A stretch of DNA of 64,000 nt from Billgrantia sulfidoxydans (GCF_017868775.1 NZ_CP053381.1:2046001-2110000), one strand, 5' to 3'. Positions 10,089-20,020 are shown, counted from the first letter of the stretch. Numbers and translations are program-made. The notes: generated by a model not told the origin, from the sequence alone.

Positions 10089-11792
10089 TCAGGCCAGGCC
10101 CAGCTCGTGGGTGGCTTCCTCACGCATCTTGAATTTCTGGATCTTGCCGGTGACGGTCATCGGGAACTCGTCGACGAACTTCACGTAGCGCGGGATCTTG
10201 TAGTGGGCGATCTTGCCCTTGCAGAATTCCTTGAGCTCGTCGGCGGTGAGCTTCTGGCCATCACCGAGCTTGACCCAGGCCATGACCTCCTCGCCGTACT
10301 TCTCGTCGGGCACGCCGATCACCTGCACATCGGAGATGGCCGGGTGGGTGTAGAGGAAATCCTCGATCTCGCGTGGATAGATGTTCTCACCGCCGCGGAT
10401 GATCATGTCCTTGATGCGGCCGACGATGGCCACATAGCCTTCCTCGTCCATGGTGGCGAGATCGCCGGTATGCATCCAGCCGGCGCTATCGATGGATTTG
10501 GCGGTGGCCTCCTCGTTGTTCCAGTAGCCGAGCATCACGCTGTAACCTCGGGTGCACAGCTCGCCGGTCTCGCCGCGGGGCACTACCGCGCCGGTTTCGG
10601 GGCTGACCAGCTTGACCTCGAGATGGGGGTGGATGGTGCCCACCGTGGTCACGCGTTTGTCCAGCGGGGCGTCGGTCTGGGTCTGGAAGCTGACCGGGCT
10701 GGTTTCGGTCATCCCGTAGCAGATGGTCACGTCCTCCATGTGCATCTTGTCGATGACCTTGCGCATCACCTCGATGGGGCAGATCGAGCCCGCCATGATG
10801 CCGGTGCGCAGGGTGGAGAGGTCGTACTGGGCGAAGTCGGGGTGTTCCAGCTCAGCGATGAACATGGTCGGCACGCCGTAGAGCGCCGTGGCCTTCTCGT
10901 CGGACACCGCCTTGAGGGTGGCCTCCGGGTCGAAGCCGTCGCCCGGATAGATCATGGTGGCACCGTGGGTCATGCAGCCCAGGTTGCCCATCACCATGCC
11001 GAAGCAGTGGTAGAGCGGTACCGGGATCACCAGGCGGTCCTTCTCGGAGAAGCCCATGGTGCGGGCGACGAAGAAGCCGTTGTTGAGGATGTTGTGGTGG
11101 GAGAGGGTGGCGCCCTTGGGCGCCCCGGTGGTGCCCGAGGTATACTGGATGTTGATCGGCTCGTCGAACTGCAGCGTGGCCTGGACGTCGGCCAGGTGTT
11201 CTTCCGAGACCTCGTCGGCATGGGCCAGCATGCTCTGCCAGCTGAACATGCCGGTCAGGGCGCGGTCGGCGTCGAGGCAGACCACGCGCTTGAGATCGGG
11301 CAGCTTGGCGCAGGAGAAGGTGGAGGGGGCGCCGTCGCGCAGCTCCGGGGCCAGCTCCGCCAGCGTGGCCACGTAGTCGGAAGTCTTGAACTTGCCCTGC
11401 AGAATCAGGGTGGAAGTGCCGGACTGCTTGAGCGCGTAGTCGAGCTCATGGGTGCGGTAGCTGGGGTTGATGTTGACCAGGATGGCGCCGATCTTCGCCG
11501 TGGCGAACTGGGTGATGGTCCACTCGGCGCAGTTGGGCGACCAGATGCCCACCCGATCGCCTTTCTTCACGCCCAGCGCGAGCATGGCCCGGGCGGCCTG
11601 GTCGACCGCCTGCTGCAGCTCCTTCCAGGTGTAGCGCAGCCCCTGGTGCAGGCTGAGCAGGGCCTCGCCATCGGGAAAGCGTGCCACGGTCGCGTCGAAG
11701 CAGTCGCCGATGGTTTCGCCCTTGAGAGGCGTATCGCTGATGCCGCTGACGTAACTGTTCGGGACGCGTTCTTGCAGTGCTTGGCGTGTCAT
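10089..11792 (-). CDS. AMP-binding acyl-CoA synthetase (fatty/branched-chain acid CoA ligase)
   Basis: A 567-residue adenylate-forming enzyme that activates a carboxylic acid with ATP and joins it to CoA. Landmarks are the P-loop-like [32 protein letters not shown], the hinge region [20 protein letters not shown] and the C-terminal catalytic lysine in TVTGKIQKF. It lies 117 nt downstream of the LiuR-type regulator gene on the same strand and opposite a branched-chain acyl-CoA catabolic operon. It may therefore supply that pathway with branched or medium-chain acyl-CoA, though chain-length specificity cannot be read from the sequence. The start [10 protein letters not shown] at 11792 fits homologue length; the in-frame upstream extension does not look coding. 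Confidence 0.85.
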   Translation of the reverse strand: MTRQALQERVPNSYVSGISDTPLKGETIGDCFDATVARFPDGEALLSLHQGLRYTWKELQQAVDQAARAMLALGVKKGDRVGIWSPNCAEWTITQFATAKIGAILVNINPSYRTHELDYALKQSGTSTLILQGKFKTSDYVATLAELAPELRDGAPSTFSCAKLPDLKRVVCLDADRALTGMFSWQSMLAHADEVSEEHLADVQATLQFDEPINIQYTSGTTGAPKGATLSHHNILNNGFFVARTMGFSEKDRLVIPVPLYHCFGMVMGNLGCMTHGATMIYPGDGFDPEATLKAVSDEKATALYGVPTMFIAELEHPDFAQYDLSTLRTGIMAGSICPIEVMRKVIDKMHMEDVTICYGMTETSPVSFQTQTDAPLDKRVTTVGTIHPHLEVKLVSPETGAVVPRGETGELCTRGYSVMLGYWNNEEATAKSIDSAGWMHTGDLATMDEEGYVAIVGRIKDMIIRGGENIYPREIEDFLYTHPAISDVQVIGVPDEKYGEEVMAWVKLGDGQKLTADELKEFCKGKIAHYKIPRYVKFVDEFPMTVTGKIQKFKMREEATHELGLA

Positions 11793-11838
11793 CGTATTAC
11801 CCGTCTTGTTGTGCAGTTGGCTGCGGTAGTCGATTGCC

Positions 11839-11865
11839 GATGGGCGCCGTGGCCGGGCGCCCATC
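11839..11865. repeat. Perfect 10-bp inverted repeat between liuR and the acyl-CoA synthetase gene
   Basis: GATGGGCGCC (11839-11848) and GGCGCCCATC (11856-11865) enclose a 7-nt loop in the 117-nt gap between two genes of the same direction. No T tract follows on either strand, so it is not a classical terminator. It could stabilise mRNA, mark a processing site or attenuate the downstream gene. Confidence 0.5.
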
Positions 11866-11909
11866 CGTTGAACGGCGTGTCGGGACGTCAGGTTGCGGCG
11901 GCCCAAGCC

Positions 11910-12353
11910 CTACGCCTGGCCGAGGCGCTCGAGTACCTCGCGGGCGCGCATTTCCACGTCATCGAGTTCGCGTTGCATCAGGCGAATGTCCTCCAACTGA
12001 CGCTCCATGTTGTTGCGCTTGTCGGCGAGGATCTCCAGCAGGCGCTTAAGCTGTCGAGCGTTGCCATCGGGCATGGCGTCGTACATCTCGATGACCTCGC
12101 GGATCTCGGCCAGCGAGAAACCCAGGCGCTTGCCGCGCAGGGTCAGCTTGAGGCGAACGCGGTCCTTCTCGTGGTAGATGCGGGTCTGGCCGCGACGCTC
12201 CGGTGCGAGCAGGCCCTCCTGCTCATAGAAGCGGATGGTGCGCGGCGTCACCTCGAACATCCGGGCCAGTTCGCCTATCAAATAGGTACGGCGCTGCCGG
12301 GGCAGGCTGCTGCCGTTGGCCGGGGGGGTGACTTCCGCTTTGGATATGCTCAT
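11910..12353 (-). CDS. liuR: MerR-family regulator of branched-chain amino acid catabolism, LiuR-like
   Basis: A 147-residue MerR-type protein. The N-terminal winged helix-turn-helix reads TYLIGELARMFEVTPRTIRFYEQEGLL (quoted in parts: YLIGELARMF, TPRTIRFYEQEGL) and is followed by a C-terminal coiled coil (about residues 95-145) for dimerisation, with no metal-binding cysteines. LiuR proteins control leucine/isovalerate and related acyl-CoA degradation genes in gammaproteobacteria. Here the gene is divergent from an isobutyryl-CoA dehydrogenase operon and upstream of an acyl-CoA synthetase gene, exactly the expected targets. A perfect palindrome in the divergent gap is the candidate operator. 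Subfamily assignment rests on context plus domain form. Confidence 0.8.
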   Translation of the reverse strand: MSISKAEVTPPANGSSLPRQRRTYLIGELARMFEVTPRTIRFYEQEGLLAPERRGQTRIYHEKDRVRLKLTLRGKRLGFSLAEIREVIEMYDAMPDGNARQLKRLLEILADKRNNMERQLEDIRLMQRELDDVEMRAREVLERLGQA

Positions 12354-12422
12354 GTCATTCGCTTCCTATGAGTTGGGCGGGGCCCTCAGGCGGTGTCCCT
12401 CCACTTATCGCAACACTAGACG

Positions 12423-12438
12423 ACGTTAACGTTAACGT
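12423..12438. promoter_or_regulatory. liuR: Candidate LiuR operator: 16-bp perfect palindrome
   Basis: ACGTTAACGTTAACGT is fully self-complementary and sits between the divergent liuR and acyl-CoA dehydrogenase genes. MerR-family regulators bind such dyads within the promoter, and one site could serve both directions. It is 69 nt from the liuR start and about 140 nt from the dehydrogenase start. The match to a published LiuR consensus was not verified. Confidence 0.6.
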
Positions 12439-12472
12439 AAAGTGGTTGTCGACCAAGGGAGGTATGCGATAA

Positions 12473-12492
12473 AACCTAGCAAGTGCTAGGTT
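12473..12492. promoter_or_regulatory. Second dyad upstream of the acyl-CoA dehydrogenase gene
   Basis: AACCTAGC (12473-12480) and GCTAGGTT (12485-12492) are perfect inverted repeats separated by AAGT. The element lies between the LiuR-type palindrome and the dehydrogenase start. Its size resembles TetR-family operators, suggesting a second layer of control, but no cognate regulator is encoded nearby. Confidence 0.4.
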
Positions 12493-12578
12493 GGTTGGCG
12501 ATGAGGTGCGGCCTCGACGACCCTGCCAGCCGGTTTCTGCTGGACGAACGGACCGCCAAACTTCTTGAGGACAGCGCA

Positions 12579-13745
12579 ATGGATTTCTCCCTAACCGACG
12601 ATCAGAAGGCGCTGGTGCAGGCCGCCGCGGATTTTTCGCGGGCGGAACTGGCCGAGCACGCCGCCGAATGGGACGCCACCTCCCACTTCCCGGTCGATGT
12701 CATCCGCCGGGCCGGCGAAGCGGGACTGCTCGGCATCTATATTCCCGAAGAGCGCGGCGGCCTGGGGCTGTCGCGTCTCGATGCCTCGCTGATCTTCGAG
12801 CAGCTCTCCCAGGGCTGCATCTCGACGACCGCCTATCTTACCATCCACAACATGGTGGCCTGGATGGTGGCCAGCTGGGGCAGCGAGGCGCTGCGCGAAA
12901 GCTGGGTGGAGCGGCTGATCAGCGGCGAGTGCCTGGGCTGCTACTGCCTGACCGAGCCGGGTTCCGGTTCGGATGCTGCCAGCCTGCGGACCAAGGCCGT
13001 GCGCGAGGGCGACGAGTATGTCATCAGTGGCTCCAAGATGTTCATCTCCGGCGCCGGGGCCAACGACGTGCTGGTGGTCATGGCGCGCACCGGTGCGCCC
13101 GACAGCGGTGCCGGAGGCGTGTCGGCGATCCTGGTGCCGGCGGATGCCGCGGGGATCGAGTACGGCAAGAACGAAGAGAAGATGGGGTGGAAGAGCCAGC
13201 CCACGCGGCTGATCAGCTTCGACGGCGTACGCGTGCCGGTGGGCAATCGGCTGGGCGAGGAGGGTGAAGGCTTCAAGCTGGCGATGAAGGGGCTTGACGG
13301 CGGCCGGCTGAATATCGCCAGCTGTTCGCTGGGCGCCGCTCAGCATGCGCTGACCCTGTCGCGCAACTACCTGCAGGAGCGCAAGCAGTTCGGCCGTGAG
13401 CTGGCGCAATTCCAGGCGCTGCAGTTCAAGCTGGCCGACATGGCGACAGAGCTGGCGGCGGCCCGGCTGATGGTGCGCCATGCCGCCTGGCGACTCGACC
13501 AGGGCGACCCGGAAGCCACGGCCTATTGCGCCATGGCCAAGCGTTTCGCCACCGACATGGGCTTCAACGTCTGCAACGAGGCGCTGCAGCTGCATGGCGG
13601 TTATGGTTACCTGAGGGAGTTTCCCCTGGAGCGCATGGTGCGCGACACCCGCGTGCACCAGATCCTCGAGGGCACCAACGAGATCATGCGTGTGATCGTG
13701 GCTCGCCGCCTGCTGGCGGACGGCGTGATCGAAGCGTTGCAATGA
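12579..13745 (+). CDS. Acyl-CoA dehydrogenase, probably isobutyryl-CoA dehydrogenase
   Basis: FAD-dependent dehydrogenase of 388 residues. Typical motifs are CYCLTEPGSGSDAASL near residues 125-140 and the C-terminal region RDTRVHQILEGTNEIMR, where Glu364 is the predicted catalytic base in the position used by short-chain and isobutyryl enzymes. The two following genes encode 3-hydroxyisobutyryl-CoA hydrolase and 3-hydroxyisobutyrate dehydrogenase, so the valine-derived isobutyryl-CoA step is the best fit. The missing enoyl-CoA hydratase must be encoded elsewhere. The start at 12579 is preceded by GAGGA; an upstream ATG at 12501 gives a longer tail unlike the family. The stop overlaps an ATG of the next gene. 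Confidence 0.87.
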   Translation: MDFSLTDDQKALVQAAADFSRAELAEHAAEWDATSHFPVDVIRRAGEAGLLGIYIPEERGGLGLSRLDASLIFEQLSQGCISTTAYLTIHNMVAWMVASWGSEALRESWVERLISGECLGCYCLTEPGSGSDAASLRTKAVREGDEYVISGSKMFISGAGANDVLVVMARTGAPDSGAGGVSAILVPADAAGIEYGKNEEKMGWKSQPTRLISFDGVRVPVGNRLGEEGEGFKLAMKGLDGGRLNIASCSLGAAQHALTLSRNYLQERKQFGRELAQFQALQFKLADMATELAAARLMVRHAAWRLDQGDPEATAYCAMAKRFATDMGFNVCNEALQLHGGYGYLREFPLERMVRDTRVHQILEGTNEIMRVIVARRLLADGVIEALQ

Positions 13746-13780
13746 GCATTAGCGGCTATGAGCATAAGGAGAAAGCAGGC

Positions 13781-14923
13781 ATGACGGAGCTAGCGGTCAT
13801 CTTCGATGAGCTGCCGACCCGCGACGGCGGGCGGATCGGTGTCGCCACCCTCAACTCGCCCAAGTCGCTCAACGCCCTGTCGCTGGAGATGGCGCGACAG
13901 CTCGACGCCAAGCTCGCGGCCTGGGCGGTGGACCGCAGTATCGTCGCGGTGTGGCTGGAGGGGGCCGGTGAAAAGGCGTTCTGCGCCGGCGGCGACGTGG
14001 TGGCGCTGTACCGTTCGATGACCGAGGCGGGCGACGATCCCGGCGCCGGGCGCGACAGCCTCTTTGCCGAGACCTACTTCACCACGGAATATCGCCTCGA
14101 TTACCGCATTCATACCTATCCCAAGCCGATCCTGGTATGGGGCGACGGCATCGTCATGGGCGGCGGCCTGGGCCTGATGGCCGGGGCGTCGCGGCGCCTG
14201 GTGACGGAGACCACGCTGATCGCCATGCCCGAGATCACCATCGGCCTTTATCCGGACATCGGCGCCAGCTGGTTCCTCAACCGCATGCCGCCGGGCGTTG
14301 GCGCCTACCTGGGCATCACCGGGGGCCAGCTCAATGCCCGCGATGCGCTCGACCTGGGGCTGGCGGACCACTTCGTGCCGCGCGAGCGGCGTGAGGCCCT
14401 GCTGGAAGCCCTGGGTGAGACCGATTACGGCACGCGCAGCCCCCGCGAGCTGCAGGCCGGGGTGCAGCGGGTTCTCGACGAGCTCGAGGCGCGCGACCGG
14501 GCTCCTGCGCCGCAGGTGGCGCCGCTGCTCGATCATCTTCAGGCGCTGGTCGGACAGGTCGATGCCGTCGCCGCGGTCGAGCGTATCCTCGAGGATCGCC
14601 GTGACGACGCCTGGCTCGTTGCCAATCGCAAGCGGCTGGCGGCCGGTAGCCCACTGAGCGCGCACCTGGTCTGGCGCATGCTCGAACGGCACCGTCACTC
14701 CAGCCTGGCCGATGCCTTCCGCGAGGAGCTGAACCTCTCGGTGCAGTGCTGCCGACGGGGCGATATCGCCGAGGGGGTCAGGGCGTTGCTGATCGACAAG
14801 GACAAGAGCCCGAAGTGGCAGCACGAAAGCGTCGCCCGCGTTCCCGAGGCGGACCTCCAGGCACTGCTGGCGCCGCTGTGGAGCGAGGAGGAGCATCCGC
14901 TTCGCGACCTCGGTCGCGAGTGA
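13781..14923 (+). CDS. Enoyl-CoA hydratase/isomerase-fold 3-hydroxyisobutyryl-CoA hydrolase
   Basis: A 380-residue crotonase-fold protein, longer than a hydratase (about 260) and typical of 3-hydroxyisobutyryl-CoA hydrolase, which releases free 3-hydroxyisobutyrate in valine breakdown. It shows the oxyanion-hole segment FCAGGDVVALY, GIVMGGGLGLMAGASRR, and MPEITIGLYPDIGASWF with the Glu and Asp expected in hydrolases. The start at 13781 has AAGGAG upstream; an in-frame ATG at 13742 overlaps the previous stop (ATGA) and could be used with translational coupling. It is the second gene of the valine operon, and mmsB follows 54 nt later. Confidence 0.87.
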   Translation: MTELAVIFDELPTRDGGRIGVATLNSPKSLNALSLEMARQLDAKLAAWAVDRSIVAVWLEGAGEKAFCAGGDVVALYRSMTEAGDDPGAGRDSLFAETYFTTEYRLDYRIHTYPKPILVWGDGIVMGGGLGLMAGASRRLVTETTLIAMPEITIGLYPDIGASWFLNRMPPGVGAYLGITGGQLNARDALDLGLADHFVPRERREALLEALGETDYGTRSPRELQAGVQRVLDELEARDRAPAPQVAPLLDHLQALVGQVDAVAAVERILEDRRDDAWLVANRKRLAAGSPLSAHLVWRMLERHRHSSLADAFREELNLSVQCCRRGDIAEGVRALLIDKDKSPKWQHESVARVPEADLQALLAPLWSEEEHPLRDLGRE

Positions 14924-14977
14924 CTCCTTGGACCCAAACCGCATTCTCTTTCATAACGACAATCAGGAGCAGCTCGC

Positions 14978-15880
14978 ATGAAAATCGCCTTTATCGGCCT
15001 GGGCAACATGGGTGCCCCGATGGCCCTCAATCTGGTCAAGGCCGGCCATGAGGTCAGCGTCTTCGACCTGGTCGATGCCGCCATGCGGCGCCTCGAAGAG
15101 GCCGGAGCCCGGGCCGGTGCCAGTGCCGAGGACGCGACCCGCGGGGCCGAGGTGGTCATCTCGATGCTGCCGGCCGGCCAGCACGTTCGGCGCCTCTACA
15201 TCGGTCAGCCGGAGGCGCCGGGACTGTTCGGTGCGCTCGAAGGCAAGCCGCTGATCATCGATGCTTCCACCATTTCGCCGGAGGATGCACGCACCGTGGG
15301 CGAGGCTGCCGCCGAGCGCGGGCTGACCTACCTCGATGCCCCGGTCTCCGGCGGCGTGGGTGGCGCCCAGGCCGGCACCCTGACCTTCATCGTCGGTGGC
15401 AGCCAGGCCGGCTTCGAGCAGGCCAGGCCGGTGCTCGAGGGCATGGGCAAGAACATCTTCCACGCCGGTGAGATCGGCGCCGGGCAGGTGGCCAAGATCT
15501 GCAACAACATGCTGCTCGGCATCCTCATGAGCGGCACCGCCGAGGCCCTGGCCCTGGGGGTCAAGAACGGCCTCGACCCCGCCGTGCTCTCGGAGATCAT
15601 GAAGCAGAGCAGCGGCGGCAACTGGGCGCTCAACGTCTACAACCCCTGGCCCGGGGTGATGGAGGGTTCCGCCGCCTCGCGCGACTACCAAGGCGGCTTC
15701 CTCACCGACCTGATGGCCAAGGATCTCGGGCTGGCGTGGGAGCTGGCGCTGGGCTGCAAGGCCACGGTGCCGATGGGCTCCCAGGCGCGCAACCTGTTTG
15801 CGCTGCACGCGGCCCAGGGCAACGGCGGGCTGGACTTTTCCAGTATTCAGAAGCTTTACCGCTCGGGCGAGGAGAGCTGA
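14978..15880 (+). CDS. mmsB: 3-hydroxyisobutyrate dehydrogenase
   Basis: NAD-dependent dehydrogenase of 300 residues that oxidises 3-hydroxyisobutyrate to methylmalonate semialdehyde. It has the Rossmann motif IGLGNMGAPMALNLVKAG at residues 5-22, the substrate motif DAPVSGGVGGAQAGTL and the catalytic lysine in GAGQVAKICNNMLL. AGGAG precedes the start. It is the last gene of the valine operon, but the dehydrogenase for its product (mmsA) is not adjacent; the only copy in view is at the left window edge. A long hairpin follows the stop. Confidence 0.95.
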   Translation: MKIAFIGLGNMGAPMALNLVKAGHEVSVFDLVDAAMRRLEEAGARAGASAEDATRGAEVVISMLPAGQHVRRLYIGQPEAPGLFGALEGKPLIIDASTISPEDARTVGEAAAERGLTYLDAPVSGGVGGAQAGTLTFIVGGSQAGFEQARPVLEGMGKNIFHAGEIGAGQVAKICNNMLLGILMSGTAEALALGVKNGLDPAVLSEIMKQSSGGNWALNVYNPWPGVMEGSAASRDYQGGFLTDLMAKDLGLAWELALGCKATVPMGSQARNLFALHAAQGNGGLDFSSIQKLYRSGEES

Positions 15881-15900
15881 GCCCCCTTTTGGCAGCTTGG

Positions 15901-15934
15901 CGAGAAACGGGCACAATCTTGTGCCCGTTTCTCG
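15901..15934 (+). terminator. Terminator hairpin of the mmsB operon
   Basis: CGAGAAACGGGCACAA (15901-15916) and its exact complement (15919-15934) form a long perfect stem with a minimal TC centre; in practice GGGCAC/GTGCCC with a 6-nt loop followed by GTTTCTCGTTT. It lies 20 nt after mmsB and 12 nt before the MATE gene, and the T-rich stretch supports termination on the plus strand. Confidence 0.75.
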
Positions 15935-15946
15935 TTTCGAGGTCCC

Positions 15947-17350
15947 ATGCCAACGTCCCCCTCCACGGCTGAAGGTGGCTCGCGACGCCCCATGCGGCGT
16001 GAGCTGCTCGAAGGTCCCATTGCCCTGACCCTGCTGCGCAAGTGCCTACCCGTCGTGGGCGGCATGATCGCCATGATGAGCTTCAACCTGGTCGATACCT
16101 GGTTCATCGCGCGGCTGGGGCCGCAGCCACTGGCGGCGGTGTCGTTCACGTTTCCCGTCGTGTTCGCGGTGATCAGCCTGGCCATCGGTCTGGGCATCGG
16201 CACCTCGGCAGTGGTGGCGCGGCTATTGGGGCGGGGCGATCACGACACGGTGCGGCGAAGGGCGACGGATGCCGCGCTGCTGGCGCTGGCGGTCGGCGTG
16301 CTGCTGAGCGTGCTGGGCCTGGCCACCCTCGAGCCGCTGTTCCGCCTGCTCGGAGCCGACGCCGCCCTGATGCCGCACATCCGCGACTACATGGGCGTCT
16401 GGTACCTGGGGGCGGCCGCGGTGATCGTGCCGCGGGTGCTCAACAGCGTGCTGCGCGCCCAGGGCAACACCCTGATCCCCGGGCTGATGATGGCACTGGC
16501 CGCGCTGCTCAACGGACTGCTCGACTGGCTGCTGATCTTCGGCGTGGGGCTGCTGCCGGCGCTGGGTGTACAGGGCGCGGCCCTGGCCACGGTGCTGAGC
16601 TGGAGCGCCATGACCGCGGCGCTGTTCTGGCAGCGCGAGCTGCGTGAGTGTCTCGACCTGCGCCATCTCACGCCGAGCGGGTTGATGGCGTCGTGGCGGG
16701 AGCTGGGCCGTATTGCCGTGCCGGCGGCGATCACCAGCGTCTTCACACCGCTGGCCCTGGCGCTGGTCACCCGCATCGTCGCCGGGCATGGCCACCATGC
16801 GGTGGCGGGCTATGGCGTGGGCACGCGTATCGAGGCCATCGCCCAGATCGGCGTGCTGGCGCTGTCGATGACCCTGCCGCCACTGGTCAGTCAGAACGCC
16901 GGGGCTGGGCAGCACGAGCGTGTGCGGCGGGCCATCTTCGGCTGCTTCGCCTTCGTGCTGGCGTGGCAGCTCGGCGTCTGGCTGCTGCTGCAGCTGCTGG
17001 CCCCCTGGCTGATGGTCAGCTATGCCACGGGCGATGAGATGGCCGAGGTACTGCGCAGCTTCCTGTGGTGGGTGCCGCTGGGCCTGGGCGCCCAGGGCGT
17101 GGTCATTCTGGCGGTATCGTCCTTCAACGCGCTGCATGAGCCGGCCCGCGCCATGCGGCTCTCGGTGATCCGGCTGTTCCTGCTGACCGTGCCGCTGGCC
17201 TGGCTGGGGGGAGTGCTGGCCAGCACCCGGGGCATCTTCGTCGGCCTGTTCCTGGCCAACGCACTGGTGGGGATGGTGGCGTGGCGCGCGCTTCGCCGGC
17301 GGCTCGATGCCATGCGCGCGGAGGCGCCAGCTCACGCTCACGGTGGGTGA
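15947..17350 (+). CDS. MATE-family multidrug/toxin efflux transporter
   Basis: A 467-residue inner-membrane protein with about 12 hydrophobic helices in two homologous halves, the layout of MATE exporters that expel cationic compounds using a sodium or proton gradient. The first half begins GPIALTLLRKCLPVVGGMIAM and the second repeat near LGRIAVPAAITSVFTPLALA. It stands alone between the mmsB terminator and the gcdH promoter. The start at 15947 lies right after the terminator stem, leaving little leader; an internal ATG (MRRELLEG, codon 16) is an alternative. Substrate cannot be predicted. Confidence 0.87.
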   Translation: MPTSPSTAEGGSRRPMRRELLEGPIALTLLRKCLPVVGGMIAMMSFNLVDTWFIARLGPQPLAAVSFTFPVVFAVISLAIGLGIGTSAVVARLLGRGDHDTVRRRATDAALLALAVGVLLSVLGLATLEPLFRLLGADAALMPHIRDYMGVWYLGAAAVIVPRVLNSVLRAQGNTLIPGLMMALAALLNGLLDWLLIFGVGLLPALGVQGAALATVLSWSAMTAALFWQRELRECLDLRHLTPSGLMASWRELGRIAVPAAITSVFTPLALALVTRIVAGHGHHAVAGYGVGTRIEAIAQIGVLALSMTLPPLVSQNAGAGQHERVRRAIFGCFAFVLAWQLGVWLLLQLLAPWLMVSYATGDEMAEVLRSFLWWVPLGLGAQGVVILAVSSFNALHEPARAMRLSVIRLFLLTVPLAWLGGVLASTRGIFVGLFLANALVGMVAWRALRRRLDAMRAEAPAHAHGG

Positions 17351-17370
17351 GAAAAAAGCGCGACAGGGGG

Positions 17371-17413
17371 TTGGCATTACGATTCCTATGGTCTACATTT
17401 GCTGAAAATGTAG
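17371..17413 (+). promoter_or_regulatory. gcdH: Sigma70-type promoter of gcdH overlapped by an operator-like dyad
   Basis: TTGGCA (17371-17376), a 17-bp spacer and TACATT (17394-17399) form a good sigma70 promoter. The dyad CTACATTT-GCTGA-AAATGTAG (17393-17413) covers the -10 element and the predicted start site, where a bound protein would block transcription. The ATG of gcdH is 22 nt further on, after GAGGAGAG. Confidence 0.6.
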
Positions 17414-17435
17414 AAATTATTAGAGGAGAGTCACC

Positions 17436-18617
<1,182 letters not shown>

Positions 18618-18790
18618 TTCACCGAGATCCAAACGCTACCTCTAACGAGGAGCGACGGGGCAAGCCGAAGAAGAGGGTCCGATGCCATGGATGGCGTCGG
18701 TAGCGTACAGGGATGTATTCACAGCGCCTCTTCGAAGGTCCGACACTTCGGGGCTTGCCCACCGCAGCGACGAGTGTGGAAGGAGTCAAG

Positions 18791-19996
18791 ATGAGTCGAC
18801 CGCTGGAAGGCATCACGGTACTCGACATGTCGCGAGTGCTGGCCGGCCCCTGGGCCGGCCAGCTGCTCGCCGACCTCGGGGCGCGGGTGATCAAGATCGA
18901 GCATCCCGAGCGCGGTGACGACACTCGCGGCTGGGGGCCGCCATGGCTGGCCGCCGAGGATGAGGTCGAGCGCGTGGCGGCCTACTTCCTCTGCGCCAAC
19001 CGTGGTAAGCAGTCGCTGGCCGTCGATATCGCATGCGACAGGGGGCAGGCGCTGGTTCGCCGGCTCGCGACGGGCGCCGACATCGTGCTGGAGAACTTCA
19101 AGGTCGGCGGCTTGGCCAAGTACGACCTCGACTACGCCAGCCTCAAGGCCCTCAACCCGCGCCTGATCGGTTGCTCCATCACCGGCTTCGGCCAGGACGG
19201 CCCCTATGCCCACCGCGCCGGCTACGACTTCATGATCCAGGCCATGGGCGGGCTGATGAGCATCGGCGGCGAGCCCGACGGCATGCCGATGAAGACCGGC
19301 GTGGCGATCACCGACGTGATGACGGGGCTCTACGCCACCATCGGCGTGCTGGCGGCACTGCACGAGCGCGAGCGCACCGGGCAGGGGCAGCACGTGGACG
19401 TGGCGCTGCTCGACGTGCAGGTGGCGGCGCTCGCCAACCAGGCGCTCAACGCCCTGGTCAGCGGCGTTTCGCCCGAGCGCCACGGCAATGCCCACCCCAA
19501 CATCGTGCCTTACCAGGCCTTCGCCTGCGCCGACGGCCACCTGGTGCTGACCGTGGGCAACGACGGGCAGTTCTCGCGTCTGGCCGAACTGCTGGGCCAC
19601 CCCGAATGGGCCACCGATACCGCCTACGCCACCAATGCCGCCCGGGTGGGCAGCCGCGAGGTGCTGGTGCCGCTGATCCAGTCGATCCTGCTGACCCGCG
19701 GACGTGACGAATGGCTGGCCGAACTGGAGGCGCGGGGCATTCCCGCCGGGCCGATCAACACCATCAGCGAGGTGTTCGACGACCCCCAGGTGAAACACCG
19801 CGGCTTGCGGCGGTCGCTCAGGCGCGGCGACCTCGAGGTACCCCAGGTGGCCTGTCCGCTGCGCTTCGACAGCGAGCCCGCCGTCAGCGAGGTGGCGCCG
19901 CCCCGGCTGGGCCAGGACAGTGACGCGATTCTCGCCGAAATGGGCCTGACCGCCGACGACATCGACCGCCTGCGGCGTGAGGGGATCGTCAACTGA
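18791..19996 (+). CDS. CaiB/BaiF family CoA-transferase, probably succinyl-CoA:glutarate CoA-transferase
   Basis: A class III CoA-transferase of 401 residues that moves CoA between acids through an aspartyl intermediate. It carries LDMSRVLAGPWAGQLLADLGA at the N-terminus (quoted within limits as LAGPWAGQLLADLGA) and the segment RAGYDFMIQAMGGLMS with the expected catalytic aspartate. Its position 173 nt downstream of gcdH suggests it makes glutaryl-CoA from glutarate and succinyl-CoA (GcdG role). The start at 18791 has GGAAGGAG seven bases upstream; an ATG at 18713 would add an unlikely tail. A strong terminator follows. Confidence 0.85.
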   Translation: MSRPLEGITVLDMSRVLAGPWAGQLLADLGARVIKIEHPERGDDTRGWGPPWLAAEDEVERVAAYFLCANRGKQSLAVDIACDRGQALVRRLATGADIVLENFKVGGLAKYDLDYASLKALNPRLIGCSITGFGQDGPYAHRAGYDFMIQAMGGLMSIGGEPDGMPMKTGVAITDVMTGLYATIGVLAALHERERTGQGQHVDVALLDVQVAALANQALNALVSGVSPERHGNAHPNIVPYQAFACADGHLVLTVGNDGQFSRLAELLGHPEWATDTAYATNAARVGSREVLVPLIQSILLTRGRDEWLAELEARGIPAGPINTISEVFDDPQVKHRGLRRSLRRGDLEVPQVACPLRFDSEPAVSEVAPPRLGQDSDAILAEMGLTADDIDRLRREGIVN

Positions 19997-20020
19997 GGTC
20001 TTCGGGCCGAGCGGGAAGTC

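Noticed and set aside
10107..12371. 754-codon open frame antisense to the acyl-CoA synthetase and liuR
   Set aside because: Composition rich in H, G, A, V, L and R without motifs; the minus strand encodes recognised families throughout.
16223..17377. 384-codon minus-strand frame opposite the MATE gene
   Set aside because: The Q/H-rich translation is the usual antisense artefact of hydrophobic coding sequence.
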